Shown here one piece after another: positions 35,807 through 44,427 of a stretch of 64,000 bases of DNA. The stretch spans positions 3,658,001 to 3,722,000 of the forward strand of contig NZ_CP113529.1 in the NCBI RefSeq assembly GCF_026723865.1, written 5' to 3'. The notes below the pieces were generated by a model. That model was not told where the DNA came from. It did no database searches and saw nothing but the letters and a program-made list of their open reading frames with translations. The number at the start of each line of letters is the position of its first letter. Positions within the stretch are counted from its first letter, which is position 1. The position numbers and the translations under genes were made by a program. The DNA is from Mycobacterium sp. Aquia_216 (GTDB taxonomy: Bacteria > Actinomycetota > Actinomycetes > Mycobacteriales > Mycobacteriaceae).

Positions 35807-36778
35807 TCAGGAGGTCACTGCCTGGTAGGACTCCAGGGCCGCCGCCGCGGCGTCTCGTACGCGCTGCGCGAGCGACTGCGGTTCAACCACCCGCACGTCC
35901 GGCCCGAATCCAAGCACCAGTCGGGTCATCCAAGCCTCGGAGGCATAGGTCATGACCGCCTCACACGCTCCGTCCGGCAATTCGCGCACGTCGCGCATCG
36001 GGTAGTACTCGAACATCCACGACGCCGACGGCGCCACCCGCAGCGTGGCCGACGGCAGGGACGGATCACCGTCGAACAGTGATGTGTCCGGCGGCGCCTG
36101 CAGCACCGGCTCGGGTGGGGCGGCCGGTTCGCCCAGCTCGCTGGCCTCGACGATCCGGTCGAAGCGGAACAGGCGCACCCCTTCGGCCTCGCGAGACCAC
36201 GCCTCCAGGTAGCTGTGTCCGCCGATCAACAAGACCCGGATCGGGTCGACGATCCGGCTGGTCAGGGTGTCGTGTGAGGCGGAGTAGTAGTCAATGGACA
36301 ACGCGTGTTTGTACTGCACCGCCGTGCGCACGACGGCCGCGGCCCGGTTCTCGATAGGCGCCGGCTCGTCGATCGCCGTCACCGAACTCGTCGCGTCATG
36401 ACCGGCGGCACCGGCCGCGGCGGCGATCTTGGCGATCGCGCTGCGCGCCGCCTCCGGATCGACCACGCCCGGAATGTCGGCCAGCGCCCGCAGCGCCACC
36501 AGCAAGCCGGTGGCCTCCGGCGAGGTGAGCTTGAGCGGCCGGTCGATGCCCGCCGAGAACGTCACCTCAATGGTGTCGCCGGCGAACTGGAAATCGATGA
36601 GATCACCCGGGAAGTATCCGGGAAGCCCGCACATCCACAGCTGGTTGAGGTCCTCTTCCAGCTGCTTGGCGGACACCCCCAGCTTTGCCGCGGCCTCGGC
36701 GCGGGTGATCCGCGGATTGGCCTGGAAATACGGCACCATGTTGAGCAGCCGGACCAGACGGGTGGACACGGGGGTCAT
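35807..36778 (-). CDS. pafC: WYL-domain transcriptional regulator PafC
   Basis: A 323-residue partner of PafB. An N-terminal winged helix (PYFQANPRITRAEAAAKLGV) is followed by a WYL domain (ALSIDYYSASHDTLTSRIVD, GHSYLEAWSREAEGVRLFRF) and a C-terminal extension ending SLAQRVRDAAAAALESYQAV. PafBC activates the LexA-independent DNA-damage response in mycobacteria; the WYL domain senses single-stranded DNA. Start ATG 36778 overlaps the pafB stop by 4 bases (ATGA); the longer open frame upstream lies in pafB. Confidence 0.95.
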   Translation of the reverse strand: MTPVSTRLVRLLNMVPYFQANPRITRAEAAAKLGVSAKQLEEDLNQLWMCGLPGYFPGDLIDFQFAGDTIEVTFSAGIDRPLKLTSPEATGLLVALRALADIPGVVDPEAARSAIAKIAAAAGAAGHDATSSVTAIDEPAPIENRAAAVVRTAVQYKHALSIDYYSASHDTLTSRIVDPIRVLLIGGHSYLEAWSREAEGVRLFRFDRIVEASELGEPAAPPEPVLQAPPDTSLFDGDPSLPSATLRVAPSASWMFEYYPMRDVRELPDGACEAVMTYASEAWMTRLVLGFGPDVRVVEPQSLAQRVRDAAAAALESYQAVTS

Positions 36779-37803
36779 CGGCGCCGCTCTCCCCCGCAAG
36801 CGGGAGGTGCCCCCACCTCCGCCTGGGCGCGCAACCGGGCCAGCACGTCGTCGCGCAGCGATTGCGGCTCGAGCACCACGGCATCGGCCCCATATCCGGC
36901 GATTTCGCGGGCCAGCCGGTCGGTGGAGCTGATCTCGAGCTCGATCGCCTCGCCGTCGCGGCCGCCCAGTTGCCGCGCGCCGGTGGATCGTCCGGCGCGA
37001 CGCAACGCGGTGGCCCGCCCGTCGGCGACCCACACCAGTGCCTGCGCGCCGGTCGGTGTCTCCGCGACCGTCTGCGCGACGATCCGACGCAGGTCGACGC
37101 CATCGGGGACGGTGACGGCGCCGGCTGCGCCGATCGGCTCGACCTCGGCGCCGATGCGGGAGAGCCGGAAGGTGCGGGTGGCGTCGCGATCACGGTCATG
37201 GCCGACGAGATACCACCGACCCTTCTCGGTGACCACGCCCCATGGCTCGACCGTGCGCGTCGTGTAGGGCTCGGCACGCGACGGCCGGTGCGGGAACTGC
37301 ACGGCCTGCCGGGAATCGATGGCGGACAACAGGATTCCGAGAACTTCTTCGGACCCGCGCAGCCCCGGCACGCCCTCCGGGGAGGCAATCGCCACCGGGG
37401 CCCCGTCCTCCGAGGGATCGACATCAACACCGGCCGCACGCAGCTTGAGCAGGGCGCCCTGGGTAGCGGTGATCAGTTCGGGTGACTCCCACAGCTGCGT
37501 GGCGACGGCGACCGCCGCCGCCTCATCCGCGGTCAGCTCGACCGGTGGCAGCGCGTACGCGTCCCGGTTGATGCGGTAGCCCTCGGCGGGGTCCAGCGCC
37601 GACACCCGGCCGACCTCGAGCGGGATGCCGAGGTCGCGCAGTTCGTTCTTGTCGCGCTCGAACATGCGGGAGAAGGCCTCGAGGCTGGGGCTTTCCGAAT
37701 AACCCGCCACGTTGGATCGGATCTTTTCCGCGGTGATGTAGCCGCGAGTGGACAGCAGGGCGATGACCAGATTGACCAGCCGTTCGACTTTCGAGGTCGC
37801 CAC
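36775..37803 (-). CDS. pafB: WYL-domain transcriptional regulator PafB
   Basis: A 342-residue WYL regulator. The helix-turn-helix lies in LLSTRGYITAEKIRSNVAGY; the WYL core reads TRTVEPWGVVTEKGRWYLVG and DRDATRTFRLSRIGAEVEPI. GTG 37803 (VATSKVERLVNLVIAL) matches M. tuberculosis, with a TAAGCT -10 box 7 bases before it. The last residues (EVGAPPACGGERRR) differ from the usual tail because a palindromic repeat (36786-36808) forms the 3' end. Works with PafC in the DNA-damage response. Confidence 0.95.
   Translation of the reverse strand: MATSKVERLVNLVIALLSTRGYITAEKIRSNVAGYSESPSLEAFSRMFERDKNELRDLGIPLEVGRVSALDPAEGYRINRDAYALPPVELTADEAAAVAVATQLWESPELITATQGALLKLRAAGVDVDPSEDGAPVAIASPEGVPGLRGSEEVLGILLSAIDSRQAVQFPHRPSRAEPYTTRTVEPWGVVTEKGRWYLVGHDRDRDATRTFRLSRIGAEVEPIGAAGAVTVPDGVDLRRIVAQTVAETPTGAQALVWVADGRATALRRAGRSTGARQLGGRDGEAIELEISSTDRLAREIAGYGADAVVLEPQSLRDDVLARLRAQAEVGAPPACGGERRR
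36786..36808. repeat. dispersed palindromic repeat, copy 1 (inside pafB 3' end)
   Basis: A 23-base segment identical to 54962-54984, with a CCCGC-AA-GCGGG core. It codes the C-terminal residues of PafB in frame. Two exact copies 18 kb apart suggest a dispersed element. Confidence 0.65.
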
Positions 37804-37810
37804 GCATAGC

Positions 37811-37816
37811 AGCTTA
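37811..37816 (-). promoter_or_regulatory. -10 box (TAAGCT) for pafB, leaderless
   Basis: TAAGCT on the minus strand ends 7 bases before GTG 37803; no ribosome site is seen, so the pafBC-tat message is probably leaderless. Confidence 0.45.
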
Positions 37817-37906
37817 GGGGTGCAGAGGTGTTTCATTAACCCGGGCGCAGGAAACCCACTGGTGATTGTCGAGGCGGCTGGCTCACGCAGCTGGGGAAGG
37901 AGCGCG

Positions 37907-38719
37907 GTGTTGGCCGAGTACGACAGCCAGCCGGGCCGGATTTCCCCGCCCGAGCCTGAGCTCACGCAGGAGCAACATGACGCCGACCAAGAGGATTTGC
38001 AGGCGGGGCTGAGCGGATTGGCCGCGATCGTCGTCGACGCGTCCACGCTGGACGAGTCGCTCACCCAGATCGCCGAATTCGCGGTCCACGCGATCCCCGG
38101 CGCCGACGGTGCCGGCGTGACTGCGGCCCACCCGTCTGCGATGCCACCGCGGATCCAGTCGTGGGCCGTGACTGCCGAGTTCGTCCGCAAGGTCGACACA
38201 CTTCAGTACGAGCGTCACGGGGAGGGCCCATGCATTACTTCTATGCACACCGCACGCCCTTGCGTTAGTGGGTCCATCAGTGACGACACTCGTTGGCCCC
38301 GCCTCGGCGGCGCGATGGTACGCCTGGGCGTGAATTCGGCGTTATCCCTGCCGCTAATCCTCCGTAAGCAAGTGATCGGCGTCATCAACGCCTACGCCTA
38401 CACCCTCGACGCCTTCGCCGAACACGCGGTGGCGATAGGCACAAAGTTCGCGGGGCCGGCCGCCGTGACGGTCCACAACGCGCGATTGCTGATGGCGGCT
38501 CAGCTGCGGGCGGAGCAGTTGCACCAGGCGCTGGATAGCCGGTCGGTCATCGACCAGGCGGTCGGAATCATTCGCGCCCGGTCCGGGGCAAGTGCCGAAG
38601 AGGCCTTCGGTCGGCTGATCAAGATCAGCCAAGAGGAGAACGTCAAGCTGCATCTCGTCGCCGAGCGACTCGTCGAGATATCTGTGCGGCGCGCCCGCGC
38701 CCGCCACAATCTCTCCTGA
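37907..38719 (+). CDS. GAF-ANTAR domain regulator (first of three)
   Basis: A 270-residue soluble protein. A GAF domain covers about 30-190 (LAAIVVDASTLDESLTQIAE, ERHGEGPCITSMHTARPCVS, NSALSLPLILRKQVIGVINA). The C-terminal ANTAR domain (LDSRSVIDQAVGIIRARSGA, SAEEAFGRLIKISQEENVKL) binds RNA hairpins to prevent transcription termination. No kinase or receiver domain. Start GTG 37907 has AAGGA 6 bases upstream; the frame runs further upstream without support. The signal bound by the GAF domain is unknown. Confidence 0.88.
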   Translation: MLAEYDSQPGRISPPEPELTQEQHDADQEDLQAGLSGLAAIVVDASTLDESLTQIAEFAVHAIPGADGAGVTAAHPSAMPPRIQSWAVTAEFVRKVDTLQYERHGEGPCITSMHTARPCVSGSISDDTRWPRLGGAMVRLGVNSALSLPLILRKQVIGVINAYAYTLDAFAEHAVAIGTKFAGPAAVTVHNARLLMAAQLRAEQLHQALDSRSVIDQAVGIIRARSGASAEEAFGRLIKISQEENVKLHLVAERLVEISVRRARARHNLS

Positions 38720-38725
38720 AAGTGT

Positions 38726-39481
38726 CTACGGCGGTGAGGAATTCATCATCGCCATCACGGCAAGTATCGCAGGACGGGACTCGGGCGATGCGATCAGTTG
38801 TCGGGCAACATCCGTTAGATGAATGTCGTTAGAGCGCGCGTATCGGCGTAGCAATGTGAACGCGTCTTCCACTGACACATCGAGTCTTTCGCGGACAAAT
38901 CCCTTGGCCTGCTCGATCGTGATGCGACCAGCCAGCGCGTTGCGCAACCGTGGCACCACCGCGGACGACGTTGGAGCGCGTTCCTGCACGAGCGCCACGC
39001 ACGCGATGTGCGCCAGGCTTTGGCCGACCAGCAGGTCTGCGTCGTTCAGTTCGCCCGAATGTGTACCGAACAACCCCAAGGCGCCCAACACCATTCCAGC
39101 CGCGCGCATCGGCACCGCATGCACCGAGGCGAAACCGGCATCAACGGCCGCCGGGACGAATCGCGGCCAGCGCGGCGCCTCTGCCGCTAGATCCGCCACC
39201 GATATCGGTTGTCCACTCGCATAACAGTCCAGACAGGGTCCTTCGTCTGTCTGGAGTTGGAATAGCTCCAAATCGCGCGCCTTCTCCGAGGTCGCCGCCA
39301 ACAGATGCAGACTCTGCAACGGGTCGGCCAGCAGGAACCCGGCGGCGGCAATATCGAGTAGGTCCGCGCAGCGCTCGGTGAGTTCGGTCAGCAGATCGAC
39401 CACATCGAAATCGTCCAGGAGACTGTCGACGAGCGTTACGACAGCATCCAAAACTCGAGTTTCACGGGTCTCTTCGGTCAT
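38726..39481 (-). CDS. GAF-ANTAR domain regulator (second of three)
   Basis: A 251-residue GAF (about 15-165: LTELTERCADLLDIAAAGFL, TDEGPCLDCYASGQPISVAD, VLGALGLFGTHSGELNDADL) plus ANTAR protein (LAGRITIEQAKGFVRERLDV, SVEDAFTLLRRYARSNDIHL). It converges with the first GAF-ANTAR gene, 6 bases between stops. ATG 39481 begins MTEETRETRVLDAV; a GAAGGAGCC ribosome site precedes it. Predicted antiterminator acting on nascent RNA. Confidence 0.88.
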   Translation of the reverse strand: MTEETRETRVLDAVVTLVDSLLDDFDVVDLLTELTERCADLLDIAAAGFLLADPLQSLHLLAATSEKARDLELFQLQTDEGPCLDCYASGQPISVADLAAEAPRWPRFVPAAVDAGFASVHAVPMRAAGMVLGALGLFGTHSGELNDADLLVGQSLAHIACVALVQERAPTSSAVVPRLRNALAGRITIEQAKGFVRERLDVSVEDAFTLLRRYARSNDIHLTDVARQLIASPESRPAILAVMAMMNSSPP

Positions 39482-39551
39482 CTTCGGCTCCTTCTCGGAC
39501 GGTCCCCGCGTGACGCGCAAACGGGGCCTGCCACTTCAGACGATGACCACA

Positions 39552-40277
39552 TCAATCGTCCTCCAGCATCAGTCGACGGTCCAGAATGTCGCGCGCGACG
39601 TCCATGGCGCTGCGGTCAGTGGCAAAGGCGTGTGCCCGCAGTCGTACCAGCGCCTCCGCGGCGTCGATATCGAGCTGGGCCATGAGCATGCCGGTGGCCT
39701 GGCTGACCTCCGCACGCGACAGGGCATTCAGCTCGGCCCACGCATCGCTGCTCGGATCGGACACCGCGGCCTGCAGGTCTGTGCTCATCAGATCGAGTAC
39801 CGGGATGGCCGCCAATTCGGCGGCGGCAACCGCACCGGTGAGTTGCTCGGCGCCCAACGGACCCGGCCGGGCACGAAACAGGTCTAACGCTCCGACGTAT
39901 TCACCGGCAACCAGAACCGGCAGCGCGTACACGCCTCGAATCTGGTAATCGAGCATCGCGGCCCCGTATGCCGGCCACCGAACGTCCTGCGGGTCGGCCA
40001 GATCGAGTACCAGGACCGGAGCCCGAACGGCCACCGATTCCAAGCACGGCCCCTCACCCATAGTGAACTGCAGCTCGTCATAAGCCCGCGCCAGCCGACT
40101 GCTCGACCCCAGCGTTGCGGCATTGGCACCATCGAAGACCAACGAGATTGCCGCGGCATCGACGTCGAGCAGGTTCACGCAGGCCCGGCACAGCCGATCT
40201 CCGGCTTCTAGTCGCCGCCCACCACCGACCGCGGCCAGCAGTTGCTCACGGATTGTCACAGTGATCCGGACACCCAT
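39552..40277 (-). CDS. GAF-ANTAR domain regulator (third of three)
   Basis: A 241-residue GAF-ANTAR protein: GAF region with RACVNLLDVDAAAISLVFDG, FTMGEGPCLESVAVRAPVLV and VAGEYVGALDLFRARPGPLG, ANTAR region with LSRAEVSQATGMLMAQLDID, AAEALVRLRAHAFATDRSAM. It lies upstream of the second gene on the same strand with a 70-base gap, so the two may be co-transcribed. The GEGPC motif is shared by all three GAF domains, so the set probably arose by duplication or senses related ligands. Confidence 0.88.
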   Translation of the reverse strand: MGVRITVTIREQLLAAVGGGRRLEAGDRLCRACVNLLDVDAAAISLVFDGANAATLGSSSRLARAYDELQFTMGEGPCLESVAVRAPVLVLDLADPQDVRWPAYGAAMLDYQIRGVYALPVLVAGEYVGALDLFRARPGPLGAEQLTGAVAAAELAAIPVLDLMSTDLQAAVSDPSSDAWAELNALSRAEVSQATGMLMAQLDIDAAEALVRLRAHAFATDRSAMDVARDILDRRLMLEDD

Positions 40278-40337
40278 CGGCCGAGTCAGCGTGACTGACC
40301 TGAAAGTTCGTTGCCGGGATCATCGGTCCACCATTCA

Positions 40338-40936
40338 CTAGACACTCAACGGCGAGACACGCGGGGCATCGAGTTCGCCATTGGCCGCCGCATAGCGGTT
40401 GTGTTCGGCTGCCCCGGTGAGCTGTTGCACCCAACGGCTCTCGGAGTACCGGAAGGGCCGCGTCGAGCTGAGAAACTTCTCCATGGCGGGAAGCAGCTGA
40501 GCGGCAGCGGTCTGGTGCGGGTAGTGGCCGGCATCGGCGATCTCGACCATCACCGCGTGCGGTACCCGCTCAGCAAACGCGAGTTGGCTTTTTCGTTGTC
40601 GTTCGGCCCGGAGCCCGCGCGGCGCATCGACGATCAACTCTGCGTCGAAGCGGGACACCAGCGAGGGAACGAAGGCGAGAACGCGCTTCGTCAGACCCGT
40701 GGGAAGCGCTGCGAGCGCGACAATCACTGCGTCGGCACCGGGCAGCGCGCGAGGCGGGGAAGCAGGGCCCGCCAGGTATGACGGTTGCCGCCCAGCCCGT
40801 GGATGAGCAGCAACGGGGGTCCGGACCCGGCCTGGGTGAAGGCGACCACGCACCCGGCGAGTCGCATGCGATTATCGTGAATTTGCACTTCGGGCGCGGT
40901 CCTTCGTCTGCTCAGCAGCGAAGAAAAAGATTCCAT
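40338..40936 (-). pseudogene. alpha/beta hydrolase gene with internal deletion
   Basis: The N-terminal part from ATG 40936 (MESFSSLLSRRRTAPEVQIH) contains the oxyanion segment PPLLLIHGLGGNRHTWRALL in one frame. The C-terminal part in another frame contains AELIVDAPRGLRAERQRKSQ and the His motif EIADAGHYPHQTAAAQLLPA. The nucleophile elbow and about 100 residues between them are missing and the frames do not join. It cannot make an active hydrolase. It lies behind the GAF-ANTAR pair on the same strand. Confidence 0.75.
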
Positions 40937-41419
40937 GACTACCAGCTCCAAGCCGTAGATCAGCGAAATACCAGGTCTGTCCGGCGTCGAATACGGCACC
41001 CGCGATATGCCGCACAGAGGACGAGGCGGACTGGCTGGCTGGCGTGTCAACCGAGTTAGGGAATACCCGGTTTTCCAGATCCGAATCGCGAAGCCGTATC
41101 CGATTGCTGGACTGGCTAAATCGCCTAGCACCGCGTAGCGTTTGCTTTGTTGGTTCTCTTCTAGTTCGGTGCGGTTAAGTATCAGCCGCAAGCATCTGCT
41201 CAAGCCGAACCTCTAACAAAACGGTCGATTCCGGTGGCGCCGTAGCGCGCCGTCCGACGCGACTGGGCGCATTTAAGGCAGCGCTTCTGAACCAACACAA
41301 TCTTTTGATTGCAACGCGAAATAGCGTTGTTGCCAATGGCTTTCACGAAACCCCTGTCGAGGCATGAGTCCGACAATCGGTCGGACGTTCGACAGGCTTA
41401 CCCAAGCTTAGGAATACAA
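40937..41419. other. 483-base intergenic stretch with a structured end
   Basis: No supported gene. The only open frames are an upstream extension of the broken hydrolase and shadows. The 3' end carries the nested inverted repeat at 41353-41396. Confidence 0.5.
41353..41396 (+). promoter_or_regulatory. nested inverted repeat in the 5' region of the membrane protein gene
   Basis: Outer arms CCTGTCGA/TCGACAGG and inner arms GTCCGAC/GTCGGAC around a 5-base loop give 15 paired bases with a 7/2 internal loop. It ends 23 bases before ATG 41420. It could be an RNA hairpin (such as an ANTAR target or attenuator) or a protein-binding site. Confidence 0.45.
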
Positions 41420-41740
41420 ATGGCTATCACTAACCCCACCGACGCACAGCATCGCACCACGGCACCGACCGCCTATAGGACCGAGGGCGCCGACGTCAAT
41501 CGAGTCCGTTCGCGGGCCGGACACGAGACGAAGGCATCGTTCAAGACGTCGGAGTTCGCGGTGTTTGTCGTCGCGGTTGTCGGTGTGTTACTCGCGTCGT
41601 ACTTAGTCAAGGCCACCGACGGGCATGCCGACTACTTCACGGCCGATCGGGCGTGGTTCTACGTCGTGCTGCTGAGCATCGGCTACATGGTCAGCCGCGG
41701 GCTGGCGAAGTCGGGCAGCCGTCACCACAACGACGCTTAA
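41420..41740 (+). CDS. 106-residue two-helix membrane protein (unrecognised)
   Basis: A hydrophilic N-terminus (MAITNPTDAQHRTTAPTAYR) precedes helix 1 (FAVFVVAVVGVLLASYLV), a short loop (KATDGHADYFTADR) and helix 2 (AWFYVVLLSIGYMVSRGLA). ATG 41420 is selected because TAGGAA lies just upstream; the open frame begins at 41309 without a ribosome site. It precedes the CsbD-like gene by 67 bases on the same strand. Likely a stress-linked envelope protein by context only. Confidence 0.7.
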   Translation: MAITNPTDAQHRTTAPTAYRTEGADVNRVRSRAGHETKASFKTSEFAVFVVAVVGVLLASYLVKATDGHADYFTADRAWFYVVLLSIGYMVSRGLAKSGSRHHNDA

Positions 41741-41807
41741 TCCTTGCAGCACAAGGGAATTACGGTCAGCCGCTTTCGCGGCCGATCACCACAGAAGGGA
41801 AACACCC

Positions 41808-41978
41808 ATGGGAATGACCGACAAGATCAAGAACGCCGCTGAGGACGTCGCAGGTAAGGCCAAGGAACAGGCCGGCAAGATCACTGGCGACAAGGACACC
41901 GAGGGCGAAGGCAAGAAGGACCAAACCAAGTCCAGCGTGAAGAAGGCCGGCGAGAACGTCAAGGACGTATTCAAGTAA
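41808..41978 (+). CDS. CsbD-like stress response protein
   Basis: A 56-residue hydrophilic, Lys/Glu/Gly-rich protein: MGMTDKIKNAAEDVAGKAKE, QAGKITGDKDTEGEGKKDQT, then KAGENVKDVFK. This is the CsbD family pattern (KIKNAAEDVAGKAKEQAGK). The GAAGGGAAAC ribosome site precedes ATG 41808. CsbD-like proteins are induced in general stress in other bacteria; function unknown. It ends 8 bases before a very strong stem-loop. Confidence 0.85.
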   Translation: MGMTDKIKNAAEDVAGKAKEQAGKITGDKDTEGEGKKDQTKSSVKKAGENVKDVFK

Positions 41979-41986
41979 GCGTTATT

Positions 41987-42023
41987 GGTGTGGCCTGCCG
42001 TCCATAGGACGGCAGGCCACACC
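41987..42023 (+). terminator. 17-base-pair stem-loop after the CsbD-like gene
   Basis: Perfect 17-base arms (first arm GGTGTGGCCTGCCGTCC) around a 3-base ATA loop. No T-run follows, as is common for mycobacterial intrinsic terminators. It may end or attenuate transcription between the CsbD-like and ferritin-like genes. Confidence 0.75.
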
Positions 42024-42064
42024 GCTTCCGTCACTAGGTAAACCCCGACTCTTCAGGAGAAAGC

Positions 42065-43006
42065 ATGACTGACACCAACACCGCCAAGCTCGTCGGCCAA
42101 CTTCGCATACTGCATCATCTAACCAACACCGAGATTCAGATCGCGCAAACGCGGGTAGCGCAGGCCCGTAACGACGCTGTGCGCGAACAATTCACGACGA
42201 ACGCGGCGAATGCGCAAGAACGCGCGGGACTGATCGCGGCGACGCTGCGCGACCTCGGCGGCGTTCCTGACGTGGTCACCCCTGCACTGGGCCGCGCCAC
42301 CGCACTACTCAAGGCCGTGGTCGAACAGGGGCAGCCATTGACGGCGGCGCTATTCGGCGACCTCGCCCTGGAACATCAATTGCTTGACCGCGCAACCTAT
42401 CTCGAGGCTCTCGCCCATGCGGCCGAGGATCTCGATACCCAACTGCTTGCGCGACGGCTGCAGGCTGCGCACCAAGAAACCATCGAGTGGATCAACTCGG
42501 TGCTTGCCCAAGAAGCCGCCGGAAAGGCGACTGCCGTGCGCCCCACGCCGGTACAGAAGGCAGTAGGTCGACTCGCCAGGGTCGCCAACTACCCGACCCG
42601 CTGGACTGCCGCGCGGATCAACGCGACTGCCGAGGCCGTCGCCCGCACCCGCTCGCGGGTCGCTACCGTCACCGACGCCGCCGTCGATTCCTTGACCACG
42701 GGTCGCGACGCCGGCTTGCACCAAGCAGAGCGGATCGCCACTCGGCGGGGAGCAAGCGGTATCGCGTCCGCTCTGCACCGAACCCGTGTACTCGCCGGCG
42801 GACTGAGTGAAAACGAGCTGCCCGTCGACAACTACGACGGCCTCACCGTGGGCGAGGTCGAATCCGAGGTTCAACGACTCACCGACTCCGGCGCATTGGC
42901 CGCGCTGCTGCGCTACGAGCAGAACCACAAAGACCGGGCCGGTGCATCCACTGCGATCAAGAACCAGCTGGTCGCGGTCAGAGCGCAGGAGAGCGCCAGA
43001 AACTGA
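42065..43006 (+). CDS. ferritin-like domain protein with C-terminal helical module
   Basis: A 313-residue protein. Residues about 1-160 are a four-helix ferritin-like region (LRILHHLTNTEIQIAQTRVA, NAQERAGLIAATLRDLGGVP, GDLALEHQLLDRATYLEALA, HQETIEWINSVLAQEAAG) with Glu/His residues that could bind metal. A basic middle follows, and the end (VDNYDGLTVGEVESEVQRLT, ALLRYEQNHKDRAGASTAI) is a short hairpin module that I recall at the end of other mycobacterial proteins. ATG 42065 has a CAGGAGAAAG ribosome site. Converges with pafA. Possible oxidative or metal stress role. Confidence 0.75.
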   Translation: MTDTNTAKLVGQLRILHHLTNTEIQIAQTRVAQARNDAVREQFTTNAANAQERAGLIAATLRDLGGVPDVVTPALGRATALLKAVVEQGQPLTAALFGDLALEHQLLDRATYLEALAHAAEDLDTQLLARRLQAAHQETIEWINSVLAQEAAGKATAVRPTPVQKAVGRLARVANYPTRWTAARINATAEAVARTRSRVATVTDAAVDSLTTGRDAGLHQAERIATRRGASGIASALHRTRVLAGGLSENELPVDNYDGLTVGEVESEVQRLTDSGALAALLRYEQNHKDRAGASTAIKNQLVAVRAQESARN

Positions 43007-43012
43007 CCTAGC

Positions 43013-44371
43013 CTACATACTCGCGATCAGCCGTTTGACTCGCTCGTCGACCGCCCGGAATGGGTCCTTGCACAGCACAGTGCGCTGCGCCTGGTCGTTG
43101 AGCTTGAGGTGAACCCAGTCGACGGTGAAGTCGCGGCCAGCCGCCTGCGCGGCGCTGATGAATTCGCCGCGCAGCCTGGCGCGGGTGGTCTGGGGCGGGT
43201 TGTCCACGGCCTCGGCGATGTCCTCGTCGGTGGTGACGCGCGTCGCCAGACCCTTGCGCTGCAACAGGTCGAAGACACCGCGACCGCGCTTGATGTCGTG
43301 ATAGGCCAAGTCCAGCTGGGCGATCTTCGGGTCGGCCAGCTCCATGTTGTAGCGGTCCTGATAACGCTGGAACAGCTTGCGCTTGATCACCCAGTCGATC
43401 TCGGTATCGACCTTGGCGAAGTCCTGGCTTTCGACGGCGTCGAGCTGCCGACCCCACAGGTCGACGACCTGCTCGATCTGCGCGTTGGGCTCCCGGGTCT
43501 GCAGGTGCTCGACCGCGCGGCTGTAGTACTCCCGCTGGATGTCCAGCGCGCTGGCCTGGCGCCCGCCGGCCAGCCGCACCGGCCGGCGACCGGTGACATC
43601 GTGGCTGACCTCGCGGATAGCGCGGATGGGGTTGTCCAGCGAAAAGTCGCGGAACGGCACGCCGGCTTCGATCATCTCCAGCACCAGCGCGGCGGTACCC
43701 ACCTTGAGCATGGTGGTGGTCTCGCACATGTTCGAGTCGCCGACGATGACATGCAGCCGCCGGTATTTCTCGGCGTCAGCATGCGGCTCGTCGCGGGTGT
43801 TAATGATCGGACGGCTGCGGGTGGTCGCCGACGAGACGCCTTCCCAGATGTGCTCGGCCCGCTGGGACAGACAGAATGTCGCTGCCTTGGGCGTCTGCAG
43901 CACCTTGCCGGCCCCGCAGATCAACTGCCGGGTGACCAGGAACGGCAACAACACATCGGAGATCCGGGAGAACTCGCCGGCCCGGACGATCAAGTAGTTC
44001 TCGTGACAGCCGTAGGAGTTGCCCGCCGAATCGGTGTTGTTCTTGAACAGGTAGATGTCGCCGCCGATGCCTTCGTCGGCGAGCCGCTGCTCGGCGTCGA
44101 CCAGCAGGTCTTCCAGCACCCATTCCCCAGCCCGATCGTGGGTGACCAGCTGCACCAGGCTGTCGCACTCGGCGGTGGCGTACTCGGGGTGGCTGCCCAC
44201 GTCGAGGTACAGACGGGCGCCGTTACGCAAAAAGACATTGGAGCTGCGGCCCCACGACACCACCCGGCGGAAAAGGTAGCGGGCTACCTCGTCCGGGGAC
44301 AGGCGGCGATGGCCGTGGAACGTGCAGGTGACACCGAACTCGGTCTCGATGCCCATGATTCGTCGCTGCAC
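43013..44371 (-). CDS. pafA: Pup-protein ligase PafA
   Basis: Joins the C-terminal Glu of Pup to substrate lysines using ATP. 452 residues, equal to M. tuberculosis PafA. N-terminus [20 protein letters not shown] carries catalytic Glu residues of the glutamine-synthetase-like fold; other marks are [40 protein letters not shown] and [23 protein letters not shown] 44371 is preceded by a TACCCT -10 box 7 bases upstream (leaderless). Only 56 bases separate it from prcA. Confidence 0.97.
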   Translation of the reverse strand: MQRRIMGIETEFGVTCTFHGHRRLSPDEVARYLFRRVVSWGRSSNVFLRNGARLYLDVGSHPEYATAECDSLVQLVTHDRAGEWVLEDLLVDAEQRLADEGIGGDIYLFKNNTDSAGNSYGCHENYLIVRAGEFSRISDVLLPFLVTRQLICGAGKVLQTPKAATFCLSQRAEHIWEGVSSATTRSRPIINTRDEPHADAEKYRRLHVIVGDSNMCETTTMLKVGTAALVLEMIEAGVPFRDFSLDNPIRAIREVSHDVTGRRPVRLAGGRQASALDIQREYYSRAVEHLQTREPNAQIEQVVDLWGRQLDAVESQDFAKVDTEIDWVIKRKLFQRYQDRYNMELADPKIAQLDLAYHDIKRGRGVFDLLQRKGLATRVTTDEDIAEAVDNPPQTTRARLRGEFISAAQAAGRDFTVDWVHLKLNDQAQRTVLCKDPFRAVDERVKRLIASM

Positions 44372-44378
44372 AACATCG

Positions 44379-44384
44379 AGGGTA
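44379..44384 (-). promoter_or_regulatory. -10 box (TACCCT) for pafA, leaderless
   Basis: TACCCT on the minus strand ends 7 bases before GTG 44371; no ribosome site is present. Confidence 0.4.
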
Positions 44385-44427
44385 CTGGTTCTCTGAGGGC
44401 GACGGTCAGCAAGCCGCGCCAGCGGGT

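Noticed and set aside
41041..41110. SigF-type promoter on the minus strand (GGGTAT)
   Set aside because: A GGGTAT is present but no GTTT-type -35 at suitable spacing.
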